NCBI RefSeq assembly: GCF_003467445.1
Contig: NZ_QSGS01000001.1
Location: 434,001-498,000 of the forward strand
Direction: 5' to 3'
DNA: 64,000 nucleotides
Source: Exiguobacterium sp. AM39-5BH
GTDB lineage: Bacteria > Bacillota > Bacilli > Exiguobacteriales > Exiguobacteriaceae
Shown here: positions 42,501 to 51,806 of the stretch, one piece after another
How the letters are laid out: each line of letters begins with the position of its first letter
How positions within the stretch are numbered: position 1 is the first letter of the stretch
Program-made: the position numbers and the translations under genes
The notes under the pieces: generated by a model
What the model saw: only the letters and a program-made list of their open reading frames with translations
The model's database searches: none
Told to the model about the DNA's origin: nothing

Positions 42501-43955
42501 ATGAAAAAAATGATGCTTGTAGGAGCGCTCACTCTGCTTATACCGATGTCAGTAGATGCGGCGAAACCAGTCGTGTTGGAGAAACATGGGTACGTCGTCT
42601 CCGAGCCGAGGGTGGGGCACCAATATTATATCAAGCAAACCGGAACCGATTTGGCGTGGAACACGACGCGTGGTGCTTCGGACATCGTAATCGCCTTAAT
42701 CGATTCGTCAGCCGATCGTCGGCATAAAGAATTATACGATGTTCCACGAGTCGTGAACTCGATGAAAGGCCCGTACAGTGTCGATTATCATGGAACGCAT
42801 ACGGCTGGTATCATGTCCGGACGCCATAACAAATTCGGGATTGCAGGACTTGCACCGAATGTGCGTTATCATTTCTATAACGTCTTTTACGGCAAAAACT
42901 CAGAGTACACCGATTCTTGGACCGTTGCCAAAGCGGTTGACACGGCGGTCACGAAAGGGGCGAGTATCATCAATCTGTCGCTCGGCGGGCAAGATTATGA
43001 CAGCGTCCTCGCTGAGTCGATTCGCCGTGCCCGTACCAAAGGGGTCGTCATCGTCGCTTCATCGGGGAACGATGGAGAGAACAAGGTGTCATTCCCGGCC
43101 AATTTAAAAGAAGTCATCGCCGTCGGAGCGATTGACGCGAACCGTCGCGTCGCAGGCTTCACTAACATGGACAGTCAAGTCAAAATCGTCGCGCCTGGAG
43201 TCAACATTCTGTCGCTCGGCATGAACAATGGCTTCGTTTACATGGACGGGACGTCGATGGCCGCTCCGATGGTATCGTCGGGTCTCGCGCTTGTCAAATC
43301 CGTCAACCCGTTCTTGACGCCGTCCGACATCGACGCATTACTCCGGAAGATGCCTCGCGCAAACGGTAAGACATATACTGAACTCAATACAAAACGACTG
43401 ATCGATGCAACACCGCGTCCCTTGACGCTCTCGGTGCCATCGACACTCAAGAGCCGTTACGTCAAGGAAGCGAAACTGACGATTATGAAAAAACCGAATC
43501 TGAAAACGACGTACACGTTATATCAAGGGACTCGTAAAGTGAAATCCCTCTCGTTAGGAAATTCGATGTTTTCGATGTATGCTGGCGGTGATTGGCTACC
43601 GAGCGGTACGTACAAGCTTGAAGCCGTCGTCACAGATGGAAAATATAAACGCTCGGCCACTCGGTCGTTCAAATACGTGAATCCTGTTAAACCGGCGGTC
43701 GCGGTCAAGGCGTCCGACGGAAGCACGTTCGAGCTGGCGACGACGCGAAAAGGCGTTGTCACCGTACTCGATGCGAACAAACGAGTCGTTTATGAGGCAC
43801 TCCACGTCCCCGGTACATTCCCGGTCCGAAGTGACACGGGTGCTGCGTGCACGGTCGTCTTGAAACCGACCGACGTCTCGGAAAAAGTGGTGACGGTCAA
43901 GTATGCACCCCAACCGGTCCGAGCCGAGACGGACACCTCGGTGGAATCGACATGA
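42501..43955 (+). CDS. Secreted S8 family serine peptidase (subtilase)
   Basis: 484 residues. Signal peptide (1-20, 'MLVGALTLLIPMSVDA'), catalytic Asp68 in 'IALIDSS', His97 in 'YHGTHTAG', oxyanion Asn190 in 'SSGND' and Ser252 in 'GTSMAAPM'. No long prodomain is present. A C-terminal region (about 315-470) of beta-sandwich type follows, ending without a wall-anchor motif. It is an extracellular protease. RBS TTGGAGCG before the ATG. Confidence 0.93.
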   Translation: MKKMMLVGALTLLIPMSVDAAKPVVLEKHGYVVSEPRVGHQYYIKQTGTDLAWNTTRGASDIVIALIDSSADRRHKELYDVPRVVNSMKGPYSVDYHGTHTAGIMSGRHNKFGIAGLAPNVRYHFYNVFYGKNSEYTDSWTVAKAVDTAVTKGASIINLSLGGQDYDSVLAESIRRARTKGVVIVASSGNDGENKVSFPANLKEVIAVGAIDANRRVAGFTNMDSQVKIVAPGVNILSLGMNNGFVYMDGTSMAAPMVSSGLALVKSVNPFLTPSDIDALLRKMPRANGKTYTELNTKRLIDATPRPLTLSVPSTLKSRYVKEAKLTIMKKPNLKTTYTLYQGTRKVKSLSLGNSMFSMYAGGDWLPSGTYKLEAVVTDGKYKRSATRSFKYVNPVKPAVAVKASDGSTFELATTRKGVVTVLDANKRVVYEALHVPGTFPVRSDTGAACTVVLKPTDVSEKVVTVKYAPQPVRAETDTSVEST

Positions 43956-43957
43956 AA

Positions 43958-43996
43958 AAACACCCGGAGCCAGCGCTTGGCTTCGGGTGTTGGTTT
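43958..43996. terminator. Bidirectional terminator after the subtilase
   Basis: Stem AACACCCGGAGCCAG / TGGCTTCGGGTGTT; the minus-strand side ends in six T residues. Confidence 0.8.
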
Positions 43997-44399
43997 ATGC
44001 TTTCGTGATGGCTTCACCGCTCCAACGAATGTTCGCTTCTAAGACGTTGCCGTTGTCGTCGATATGTTCAAAACTCAGTTTCCCGTCGACGATAATCTCA
44101 CAGAGACCGACGCGGACATCTTCGCTCCATGCACGACGTGTCTGAAGTGACGCATCGAACGTGGGAATCGATTCAGGAAAACGTTCCTGTAAGTGGGCCA
44201 AGTTATGATGGTCGAAGTGATACGGACGTTTGGACAGTTCATTCGGTGCTTTGATGTCAAACGGCTCGAATCCTCGGACGAGTCGATTATTCCGGTAGAA
44301 GGCGAACACGCCATTGTTAGGGTGGAGCACTTTAATGTCATCGATTTCAATCACATAGGTCAAGCGTTGAATCCAACCGTTTTTTGCATCTTGACGCAT
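43995..44399 (-). CDS. Hypothetical protein, 134 residues
   Basis: No family recognised. Soluble; 'YVIEIDDIKVLHPNNGVFAFYRNNRLVRGFEPFDIK' suggests beta strands, followed by 'RPYHFDHHNLAHLQERFPESI' and a C-terminal 'LCEIIVDGKLSFEHIDDNGNVLE'. ATG 44399 is chosen for AAGGAGGG 6 bases upstream. Shares the terminator with the subtilase gene. Confidence 0.68.
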   Translation of the reverse strand: MRQDAKNGWIQRLTYVIEIDDIKVLHPNNGVFAFYRNNRLVRGFEPFDIKAPNELSKRPYHFDHHNLAHLQERFPESIPTFDASLQTRRAWSEDVRVGLCEIIVDGKLSFEHIDDNGNVLEANIRWSGEAITKA

Positions 44400-44475
44400 C
44401 AAAATCCCTCCTTGTTCAATGGAACACGATTTATTTTAGCGCTCACGCCCGTGAAAATCAAGTTCAGGTTCTCGG

Positions 44476-44504
44476 TTGTCATTTCACGGGTTATCCGCTA
44501 CAAT
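44476..44504 (+). promoter_or_regulatory. Promoter of rnpB
   Basis: TTGTCA, 17-base spacer, TACAAT, seven bases before the predicted RNA start. Confidence 0.82.
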
Positions 44505-44510
44505 GGGTAA

Positions 44511-44901
44511 AGTGACTATGAGGTCTGGGCAATCGCGGGACGCAAGTCTTGAGGAAAGTCCATGCTCGCACAGCCTGTGATGGCTGTAGTGATCGTGCTA
44601 CACGAAAAGATAAGTGTAGGCAACGCAAGTTGACGGCAGAAGAAGCACCTAAGTCCTCGGATATGGTGCAAGCTTCTTGAAAGTGCCACAGTGACGGAGT
44701 CTGATCGGAAACGTTCAGAGTGGAACGAGGTAAACCCCACGAGCGAGAAACCCAAACTATGGTAGGGGAACTTCCTGACTGGAACCGAACGGGACGGAAG
44801 GCGCCAATCGGCGCAGATAGATGATTGTCACTCCATCGTGCCAGGGAGACCGTTATGAGCACCGGAGTACAGAACATGGCTTACAGGGCAGCATAGTCTC
44901 T
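44511..44901 (+). ncRNA. rnpB: RNase P RNA (bacterial type B)
   Basis: Catalytic RNA for tRNA 5' maturation. Diagnostic blocks in order: GAGGAAAGTCCATGCTCGCA, GAAAGTGCCACAGTGACG, GTGGAACGAGGTAAACCCC, GAGCGAGAAACCCAAACT, AGATAGATGATTG and ACAGAACATGGCTTACAG. Helix P1 forms between GACTATG at the start and CATAGTC at the end. Fits the B-type of Bacillales. Upstream of ypsC as in Bacillus. Confidence 0.97.
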
Positions 44902-44918
44902 CATTTAACATTGACCAG

Positions 44919-44953
44919 GAGTTCAAGCAATCCTACTTGAGCTCCTTTTTACA
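44919..44953 (+). terminator. Terminator of rnpB
   Basis: Stem AGGAGTTCAAG / CTTGAGCTCCT with T run. Confidence 0.88.
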
Positions 44954-44994
44954 TGACCATTTTAGGAGTAACACTTATAGAAAGTAGGGATAGT

Positions 44995-46161
44995 ATGGCA
45001 AAACGTAAACTGATCGCCACCGCGGCGATGGGCATCGAGGCTCTCGTCGCCAAAGAAGTACGTGACCTCGGCTACACGTGTGAGGTCGAGAACGGACGCG
45101 TCTATATCGACGCGGAGATGGAGGACATTCCACGTCTCAACCTTTGGCTCCGGACGGCCGACCGCGTCAAACTCGTCTTCGCCGAGTTCAAAGCGACGAC
45201 GTTCACGGAACTGTTCGACGGTGTCGTCGAACTGCCTTGGACGGATCTCATGCCGTGGGACGCCCGGTTCATCGTCGACGGCCGCTCTGTCAAGTCGAAG
45301 TTGTTCTCGATCCGCGACTGTCAGAAAATCACGGAGAAGGCGATCGTCGACGCGATGCAACGCGGCTACGATAAGCCGGGCGAATGGCTACCGAAGACGG
45401 GCGCCTACTATCCGATTGAAGTCGCCTTGTTAAAAGATGTGGCGACGATCACGATCGACACGTCAGGTGACGCGCTTCACCGTCGTGGCTACCGTGAGCT
45501 CCACTCACAGGCGCCGCTCAAAGAGACGATGGCCGCGGCGATGATCCAGCTGACGAACTGGAAGCCGGACATGCCGTTCTACGACGTCTTCACCGGTTCT
45601 GGGACGCTCGCCATCGAGGCGGCGCTCATCGGTCGCAACATCGCACCTGGTCTCAACCGTGAGTTCTGTTCACAAGACTGGCCGTGCGTACCGAAGAAAG
45701 CTTGGTATGAGGCCATCAATGAAGCGAACGAGAAAGCGGAGTGGGACAAACCGCTCAAAATCTACGGCATCGACCTCGACCCACGCATGGTCAAGCTCGC
45801 CAAGGACAACGCCGAGCTCGCTGACGTCCGTGACGCGATCACGTTCGTCCACAGCGACGCGGCTGCCTTGAAGCCGAAAGAAGAGTACGGTGTCATCATC
45901 GGTAACCCGCCATACGGCGAACGGTTGCAGACCGAGGAAGAGATCATCGACCTGTACGAGCGGATCGGCCAGCAGTTCGCCAAGTATCCGGGCTATAGCG
46001 TCTACATGTTGACGAGCTATGAGGACTTCGAGAAGGCGTACGGCCGTCCAGCGACGAAACGCCGTAAGCTGTACAACGGAAATATTGAGACGCAATACTA
46101 CCAGTATTATGGTTTACGTCCAAAAAGACGCTCAACAGAGACGTTTGTAGAGGGTAAGTAA
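44995..46161 (+). CDS. ypsC: THUMP-domain class I RNA methyltransferase (YpsC/RlmL-like)
   Basis: 388 residues. N-terminal ferredoxin-like plus THUMP domain (about 1-160), then a Rossmann methyltransferase with 'DVFTGSGTLAIEAALIGRN', 'GIDLDPRMVKLAKDNAELA' and catalytic 'GNPPYGERL' (N-P-P-Y). It makes N2-methylguanosine in 23S rRNA, as inferred from E. coli RlmL and B. subtilis YpsC. ATG 44995 is chosen for GTAGGG nearby; an upstream in-frame ATG lies in the rnpB terminator. Confidence 0.93.
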   Translation: MAKRKLIATAAMGIEALVAKEVRDLGYTCEVENGRVYIDAEMEDIPRLNLWLRTADRVKLVFAEFKATTFTELFDGVVELPWTDLMPWDARFIVDGRSVKSKLFSIRDCQKITEKAIVDAMQRGYDKPGEWLPKTGAYYPIEVALLKDVATITIDTSGDALHRRGYRELHSQAPLKETMAAAMIQLTNWKPDMPFYDVFTGSGTLAIEAALIGRNIAPGLNREFCSQDWPCVPKKAWYEAINEANEKAEWDKPLKIYGIDLDPRMVKLAKDNAELADVRDAITFVHSDAAALKPKEEYGVIIGNPPYGERLQTEEEIIDLYERIGQQFAKYPGYSVYMLTSYEDFEKAYGRPATKRRKLYNGNIETQYYQYYGLRPKRRSTETFVEGK

Positions 46162-46213
46162 TCACCCATTGCACACTAATTGCACACTTTTTATTTTTTC
46201 TGCCGTAACACAC

Positions 46214-46243
46214 GAAAACCGCTCTAGGGAGCGGTTTTTTTGC
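46214..46243 (+). terminator. Terminator of ypsC
   Basis: Stem AAAACCGCTC / GAGCGGTTTT with a short loop and T run. Confidence 0.9.
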
Positions 46244-46407
46244 TTACTCTAGTTTTTCGTCCTTAGAGGTGACGAAGTGAATGGATGTGTCAGACAGTCG
46301 GCCCGGTTATCATAACTCGGCATGATTCGTTCTAAGTCTGTCTGTCCAAGAATCGATCGCGCGTTCTTACCGTCCTGCTAAGAATGAAGCTTCGAGCATT
46401 GTACATA
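46244..46407. other. Intergenic stretch with possible hairpin
   Basis: No coding sequence seen. It holds CAGACAG (46291-46297) and CTGTCTG (46338-46344) as a distant inverted repeat around an inner GTTAT / ATAAC. No known RNA family is recognised. Confidence 0.35.
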
Positions 46408-46449
46408 AAACGAGATGATTGGCCCCGTCGGCTAACCATCTCGTTTTTG
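46408..46449. terminator. Terminator of the nuclease gene
   Basis: Stem AAACGAGATG / CATCTCGTTT with T run on the plus strand and A/T flank on the minus, just after the nuclease stop. Confidence 0.8.
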
Positions 46450-46463
46450 ATTCAAACTTAAGA

Positions 46464-47330
46464 TCACTCTCCGACCATCCCGTCGCCATCGTTATCGCGC
46501 ATGTGCGGATAAAGCCAGTGGTCGCTCGTGATTGGCATGCGGAAACCGGCGTCCTTCGCCTCTTGTATCGTCACTTGGCCGTTGCCATTCGTGTCGACGC
46601 GCGTGACTTCACCGCTAGCTTCGCTGGCCGATGGTGCGCTCTCCGTCAATCCAAGTTCTTCATTCACCTCATCCGGGTTGACGTTGTCGAACGAGTCGGT
46701 AACGACGTTTCCTTTGATTGTGTATGTGTACTCATAGTGTGAAGGGATATGTGTATTCGTATCCGGATATGTGATGATTGCCAGGAAGTCGGTCGCGCCG
46801 CCAGCGCTCCGGATCACGCTCTCCATATACGCCTGATCGCCGTGGCGATTGAGCGTGCTGTTTTGCGGCGTGATGTTGAAGGCATTCGAGACACCGCCGA
46901 GCGAATCGGCGATGACGTGCCCTTCGTCGAGGTCGCGGTGTTCGACCCCGGGCACTTTCGCCTCGTCGGCATAATATCGACCGTCCGACGTCACGTCTTC
47001 TCGGTCGTCATCCTGCAACACGATCTCGTCCGCGATCACTTTCACGAGTTGACCGTGCTCGTTCGTGAACGCCCAATATTCGCGGTCGCCGTATCCGATA
47101 TCAACGACGACATTATTCTCGCGATCACCTGACAAATCTCCACCCTCGACTTCAATCATGTCATAGCCGGGGGAGCGGTCATCTGTCTCCGGTTCGGTCG
47201 GTGCCGTCGTCTCGACAGCGGCCTGTTCTTTCGTGTCCGTCAACGTGGTGGTCACGGGTTCTTTGTTTGTACAACCTGCCAGTAGCAGGATCGTTAGCGG
47301 TAATGCCAAGTAAATGTTGTTTAATCTCAT
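46464..47330 (-). CDS. Lipoprotein DNA/RNA non-specific endonuclease with Excalibur-like tail
   Basis: 288 residues. Lipobox 'LLAGC' (Cys20), an acidic Thr/Glu linker, then an EndA/NUC-type nuclease with 'DEGH' at 135-138 (variant of DRGH) in 'RDLDEGHVIADSLGGVSNAFN' and 'QNSTLNRHGDQAYMESVIR'. The C-terminus 'DTNGNGQVTIQEAKDAGF' and final 'DNDGDGMVGE' look like an Excalibur-type Ca-binding module that lacks the usual Cys pair. A surface-bound nuclease, possibly for DNA uptake or degradation. Confidence 0.88.
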   Translation of the reverse strand: MRLNNIYLALPLTILLLAGCTNKEPVTTTLTDTKEQAAVETTAPTEPETDDRSPGYDMIEVEGGDLSGDRENNVVVDIGYGDREYWAFTNEHGQLVKVIADEIVLQDDDREDVTSDGRYYADEAKVPGVEHRDLDEGHVIADSLGGVSNAFNITPQNSTLNRHGDQAYMESVIRSAGGATDFLAIITYPDTNTHIPSHYEYTYTIKGNVVTDSFDNVNPDEVNEELGLTESAPSASEASGEVTRVDTNGNGQVTIQEAKDAGFRMPITSDHWLYPHMRDNDGDGMVGE

Positions 47331-47593
47331 ATGTAGTCTCCTATGTGTGATGCATACTTGTCTATTCTAGGAATCTTCGACTCGATTGACAAGGAATCGG
47401 ATTGTGACACGTTTGGGTCGTACTTCTCATAAACTAGCCAGAAGTTGTCACGATTCGATGACGCCCCTTGCTTAGAACTAGTGGTACAATGGACAAGAGT
47501 GGTCCGGCGGTCGAGCGGATTGTGGCGTTTCAATCGTTTCGTTTCAGGATATACATACGTATAATTGATAAATTGCTTGAGAGGAGACGTGTC

Positions 47594-47776
47594 ATGCAGA
47601 CATACACGATTGAATACGCGTTCCAAGATAAGGAACAGACGACGCGGACGTGTGAGGTCGTACTCGACCGGACACCCGATTTAAATGATAACGAGCAATT
47701 GGCAGACCTGTATCAAATTGTGTCCGATGCGATTCGTAAACCGATTACGACTTTTGAAATTGTAGCAGTGCATTAA
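47594..47776 (+). CDS. Small hypothetical protein, 60 residues
   Basis: 'MQTYTIEYAFQDKEQTTRTC' opens a short alpha/beta protein with no recognised family. GAGAGGAGAC precedes ATG 47594. A GC-rich hairpin follows. Real by ribosome site and codon use. Confidence 0.65.
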   Translation: MQTYTIEYAFQDKEQTTRTCEVVLDRTPDLNDNEQLADLYQIVSDAIRKPITTFEIVAVH

Positions 47777-47786
47777 ACGAACCTTT

Positions 47787-47816
47787 GACCCCGGGCGCAC
47801 GCTTTGGGGTTTTATT
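47787..47816 (+). terminator. Possible terminator after the 60-residue gene
   Basis: GACCCC / GGGGTT arms with a GC-rich loop, then TTTTATT. Confidence 0.5.
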
Positions 47817-47844
47817 CAGGCTTTCGAAGAGGAGAGATGGATCG

Positions 47845-48750
47845 ATGAAAATTGTCGTTGTAGGATTAGGGGACGTCGCAAAGAAAGCATATTTACCAGT
47901 CTATGCAAGTTTAGAAGGGGTTGACGTCTATCTCGTCTCGAGAGATGAGGCGAAAGCGGGACTCCTCGTCGACAAATACCGGTTCAGCGGCCATTATCGG
48001 TCGTTACAAGACGTTGCATTCGAAGAAGTGGACGGCGTATTAATCCATTCGGCGACGGCCGCACACGCCGAACAGGTCGCTTACGTGCTCGCGCAAGGCG
48101 TGCCCGTCTTCATCGATAAGCCGGTCACGTTCACGCTCGAAGACACGGAGCGACTTGTTCGTCTCGCTGCCGATAAAGGGGTCGAGCTGATCACCGGTTT
48201 TAACCGCCGTTTCGCGACGGCGACAGTTGCCTTAAAAGAAGTGGTGAATCCTAATCTCGTCTTGATTCAAAAGAATCGAACGTATCAACCAGCGACACTT
48301 CGTGAGTTCATTATCGAGGACTTCGTGCACGTCGTCGACACGCTTCGCTATCTGACGGGGCTCGCACCTGTCGAGGACTTGGCCGTCCGGACGCGTTATG
48401 AGGCGGGCATACTGAAACAACTCCAGATTCAATTTAAGGCCGGCGGGATTGAGGCGGTCGGCATCATGAATCGTGACAACGGTTGTACGGAAGAAGTGAT
48501 GGAAGTCATGTCCCCGCATCTGAAGCGGGTGTCCCGGGACGTTGAACGGGTGTATGATTTCACGCGCGACGGGATGCTCGAGCGGGCGTTGAGTCCGTGG
48601 GAGTCGAATTTAACACGACGAGGCTTCACTACGATGCTCGACGAGTTCATGAAATTGTTAGCTGGCGAGCCTAACGATTCGGTGAGGGCTCAGGACAGCT
48701 TGACGACGCATGCGCTCTGTGAACGAATACTAGACGAGGCATCTCGATAA
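47845..48750 (+). CDS. Gfo/Idh/MocA family oxidoreductase
   Basis: 301 residues. Rossmann start 'MKIVVVGLGDVAKKAYLPVYASL', then 'GVLIHSATAAHAEQVAYVLAQGVPVFIDKPVTFT' with the conserved Lys of 'DKP', and 'GFNRRF'. C-terminal Gfo/Idh domain with 'HVVDTLRYL'. An NAD(P)-dependent oxidoreductase of sugar or inositol type, exact substrate unknown. RBS GAGGAGAG before ATG 47845. Next gene is a symporter. Confidence 0.9.
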   Translation: MKIVVVGLGDVAKKAYLPVYASLEGVDVYLVSRDEAKAGLLVDKYRFSGHYRSLQDVAFEEVDGVLIHSATAAHAEQVAYVLAQGVPVFIDKPVTFTLEDTERLVRLAADKGVELITGFNRRFATATVALKEVVNPNLVLIQKNRTYQPATLREFIIEDFVHVVDTLRYLTGLAPVEDLAVRTRYEAGILKQLQIQFKAGGIEAVGIMNRDNGCTEEVMEVMSPHLKRVSRDVERVYDFTRDGMLERALSPWESNLTRRGFTTMLDEFMKLLAGEPNDSVRAQDSLTTHALCERILDEASR

Positions 48751-48809
48751 GCGCATCGTTTCCGACGGTAGGCGGGCGGGTAATGACTCCTTAAAAGGAG
48801 GGGATGCGC

Positions 48810-50228
48810 ATGGGCATTCGAGAACTCGTTATGCAGGTGAATGACCTATTATGGACGTACGTACTTATTTTTGTTTTGATTGCTGGGGGACTGTATTTTA
48901 CCATTCGAACGGGTTTCGTCCAATTCCGGATGCTGCCCGAAATGTTCAAGTTATTGTTTGTCAAAGGGGTCAAGCATGAGAAAGGACAAGTGTCTTCTTT
49001 TCAAGCGTTCGCGATTGGGACGGCAGCGCGGGTCGGGACGGGGAATATCGCCGGCGTCTCGACGGCCATTGCACTCGGAGGGCCGGGGGCTGTGTTCTGG
49101 ATGTGGCTGATTGCCATCATCGGTTCGGCTTCCGCCTTTGTGGAGAGCACGCTCGCCCAAGTGTACAAAGTACACGACGGCAAGGCATGGCGTGGCGGAC
49201 CGGCCTATTATATTGAACGGGCGCTCGGGCAACGTTGGCTTGGGATCGTGTTTGCGATACTAATCACGTTCTCATTTGGTTTTGCTTTTAACTCGGTCCA
49301 AGCAAATACGATTGCCTTATCGATTAATAATGTCTTCGAGGTGGATACGCTTTGGGTCGGCATCGTTTTGGCGATCGTGACCGGGATCGTCATCTTCGGT
49401 GGGATTCGGTCGATCTCTACATTGTCGGGGATTATCGTACCAATCATGGCAGGTGGTTATATTTTGCTTGCCCTATGGGTCGTGTTCACGAACCTTGACG
49501 TCGTGCCGGCCGTCTTCTCGGCCATTTTCTCTGAAGGAATTCTGGGATTCCGACAGCTGTTCGGGGGTACCGTGGGCGCGATGGTGTTACAGGGGATTCG
49601 CCGCGGTCTGTTCTCGAATGAGGCGGGCATGGGATCGGCACCGAATGCGGCTGCGACCGCCGAAGTCAGCCACCCGGTCAAACAAGGTTTGATTCAATCG
49701 CTTAGCGTATTCGTCGATACGCTCTTTATCTGTACGGCGACGGCAATGATCGTCCTTATCTCAGGCGTTCAAGGGTCAGAGGACTTCCAAGGTATCGAGC
49801 TTGCTCAAGAAGCGCTCTTGACTGAAATCGGGCCGCTCGCGACGACGCTCATGACCCTTGCCATCCTCTTGTTTGCCTTCAGTTCGATTTTAGCGAACTA
49901 CTATTACGGCGAGACGAACATCGAGTTTATCTCCGAGCGAAAAGTGTATTTGATCATTTACCGGATTGCGGTCGTTGGGATGATATTGTTCGGATCGGTC
50001 CGTTCGGCGGGATTGGTGTGGTCAATCGCTGATATCTTCATGGGCTTGATGGCGCTTGTCAACATGTATGCCATCTTCCGACTCGGCAAAGTCGCGAAAC
50101 TGTTGCTCGACGATTATGTGTCGCAAAAGCGGGCCGGGCGAGATCCAGTGTTCAATCGTGATGATGTAGATTTACCTGGTAAAGAGCATATTGAAGCGTG
50201 GGAAGCGAAACGAGAGAACATCAGTTGA
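48810..50228 (+). CDS. AGCS family sodium:alanine/glycine symporter
   Basis: 472 residues with about ten helices. 'YFTIRTGFVQFRMLPEMFKLL', 'AARVGTGNIAGVSTAIALGGPGAVFWMW', 'RRGLFSNEAGMGSAPNAAATAEVSHPVKQGL' and 'ANYYYGETNIEFI' are AGCS signatures. It imports alanine or glycine with Na+ (AlsT/DagA type). ATG 48810 is chosen because AGGAGGGG lies 6-8 bases before it; 48804 is too close. Confidence 0.95.
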   Translation: MGIRELVMQVNDLLWTYVLIFVLIAGGLYFTIRTGFVQFRMLPEMFKLLFVKGVKHEKGQVSSFQAFAIGTAARVGTGNIAGVSTAIALGGPGAVFWMWLIAIIGSASAFVESTLAQVYKVHDGKAWRGGPAYYIERALGQRWLGIVFAILITFSFGFAFNSVQANTIALSINNVFEVDTLWVGIVLAIVTGIVIFGGIRSISTLSGIIVPIMAGGYILLALWVVFTNLDVVPAVFSAIFSEGILGFRQLFGGTVGAMVLQGIRRGLFSNEAGMGSAPNAAATAEVSHPVKQGLIQSLSVFVDTLFICTATAMIVLISGVQGSEDFQGIELAQEALLTEIGPLATTLMTLAILLFAFSSILANYYYGETNIEFISERKVYLIIYRIAVVGMILFGSVRSAGLVWSIADIFMGLMALVNMYAIFRLGKVAKLLLDDYVSQKRAGRDPVFNRDDVDLPGKEHIEAWEAKRENIS

Positions 50229-50232
50229 GAGT

Positions 50233-50271
50233 AGGCAAGAATCGGAGGCACGGCGCCATTCTTGCCTTTAC
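50233..50271 (+). terminator. Terminator of the AGCS symporter
   Basis: Stem AGGCAAGAAT / ATTCTTGCCT with a 15-base loop and short T run. Confidence 0.72.
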
Positions 50272-50336
50272 ACCAAGCTTCAATTTATTTCAAATACCGA
50301 ACTTATTCTATTAGACAATAGAAAAGGATATAAAAA

Positions 50337-51158
50337 ATGATACAACCAGTGATTCATACGTTCAAACGTTTTTTTGCCGAACGCTTTTTCGATCAAGCCG
50401 CCATGTTGGCTTATTATTTCATATTGTCGACATTCCCGTTCTTACTGTTCGTGCTAGGAATCGTCGGGTGGCTACCGTTCTCGAGTGGAGACGTGATTTC
50501 CGCCCTCGCTTTAGTCATGCCTGAAGCCAGTTATCGACTGCTACAAGGGAACATTGAGGCCATTTTTGACGATTCTCGCTTACATCTGGCCTCGCTCAGC
50601 ATCTTACCGGCTCTGTGGATTTCATCGATAGCCGTCCAATCACTTGTCCGATCCCTCAATGATGCCTATCGACTCATTCGGAACAAGGCATACTGGCGTG
50701 GAGTGCTCCAAGATATCGCAGTTACCTTGGCTCTCATGTTCGTCCTACCTTTTTCCCTGCTTGTTCCAGTCGTTGAGACTGCATTACGCGAACTTGCGAC
50801 TCATATTATTTTCATCGACGACATTGTAGAACGCTATGTCCAGATTTGGTTCTATTTCCGTTGGGTTATCGGAACACTCATTTTATTCAGTGTATTCCTA
50901 CTCGTATATAAGTGGTTGCCGAGCCACCGTGGCACATTCTGTGACAGTTGGGCCGGGGCGGCGTTCGCGACAATCGGCATCTTGACAGTTTCGAACGTGT
51001 TCAGCTACTATTCACAGTATGCGAACTATGAACAGTTTTACGGTCAACTCGGTGCCTTTATCATTTTGTTGATCTGGTTCTATTTGGCGGCCTCGGTCAT
51101 TCTGCTCGGGGGACTGTTGAACGCCACGTTCATTGAACGAAAAGAAATATCCGGTTGA
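50337..51158 (+). CDS. YihY/BrkB family membrane protein
   Basis: 273 residues with six to seven helices. 'FDQAAMLAYYFILSTFPFLLFVL', 'SSIAVQSLVRSLNDAYRLIRNKAYWR' and the C-terminal 'QLGAFIILLIWFYLAASVILLGGLLNATF' are the YihY signatures. Once called RNase BN by error; the true role is unknown. The ribosome site is weak (AAAGGAT). Confidence 0.9.
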   Translation: MIQPVIHTFKRFFAERFFDQAAMLAYYFILSTFPFLLFVLGIVGWLPFSSGDVISALALVMPEASYRLLQGNIEAIFDDSRLHLASLSILPALWISSIAVQSLVRSLNDAYRLIRNKAYWRGVLQDIAVTLALMFVLPFSLLVPVVETALRELATHIIFIDDIVERYVQIWFYFRWVIGTLILFSVFLLVYKWLPSHRGTFCDSWAGAAFATIGILTVSNVFSYYSQYANYEQFYGQLGAFIILLIWFYLAASVILLGGLLNATFIERKEISG

Positions 51159-51237
51159 CGTGTAAATGCTTGTTATCATTTTTTGATTCAGGGAATGATA
51201 CGGTTAAGGTCACATCTTTTAATCGGAGGTGGGAAAC

Positions 51238-51792
51238 ATGGATATGCAACGGCTCGTACACAATCGTCGTTTCATCGATCAAACATTGTTTTACCTCGCC
51301 TTACAATTATGGAAGTGGGTCATGTTACTGCCGGTCTTGTTCTATCTAGACGTTTCGATGAGCAGTGCCCCGTTTTCCCAGTATGTGATGGTCAGTCTGT
51401 TACTGTACGTGGCGTTTCGTGTCATGCAGTACGTGATTGCCAGCCGGGCCTCGTTGATGGAATTACTCGAATTTGGCTATGCAGTGTTGTCGCTTGTCCT
51501 CGTCTTCTCCTTACTACTTGAAGTCACTGCCTCGCCAGGAGCCATCGCCTTTGTGCTCGGTGTGTTCTTGGTCCATCCTTCTCTCGCTTTACATCATTAT
51601 CGTGACTTCACGGAACGAAAGTGGTTGAACAAACAGTTCCAACTGTTCAGTCCAATGCTTCGAAAAGGTGAGATTCCGGTTCACGTTCTGGTGTTGACAG
51701 AGGATGAGATTATCATCACCGCAGAGAGTGGGAAAGAGTACACGTATCGGCATATCTACTGGGGCGGATTCTATATCGAAAATGTCTCATGA
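51238..51792 (+). CDS. Membrane protein, unknown function (184 residues)
   Basis: Four predicted helices between about 15 and 125, then a soluble C-terminal domain ('MLRKGEIPVHVLVLTEDEIIITAESGKEYTYRHIYWGGFY') with beta character, like a YcxB-type module. GGAGGTGGG precedes ATG 51238. Followed by a second small membrane protein. Confidence 0.7.
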   Translation: MDMQRLVHNRRFIDQTLFYLALQLWKWVMLLPVLFYLDVSMSSAPFSQYVMVSLLLYVAFRVMQYVIASRASLMELLEFGYAVLSLVLVFSLLLEVTASPGAIAFVLGVFLVHPSLALHHYRDFTERKWLNKQFQLFSPMLRKGEIPVHVLVLTEDEIIITAESGKEYTYRHIYWGGFYIENVS

Positions 51793-51806
51793 AGGTGGTC
51801 TAATCA

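Noticed and set aside
48790..48809. CTCCT/AGGAG hairpin on the AGCS ribosome site
   Set aside because: Only five pairs with a four-base loop; such weak complementarity to the ribosome site is common by chance.
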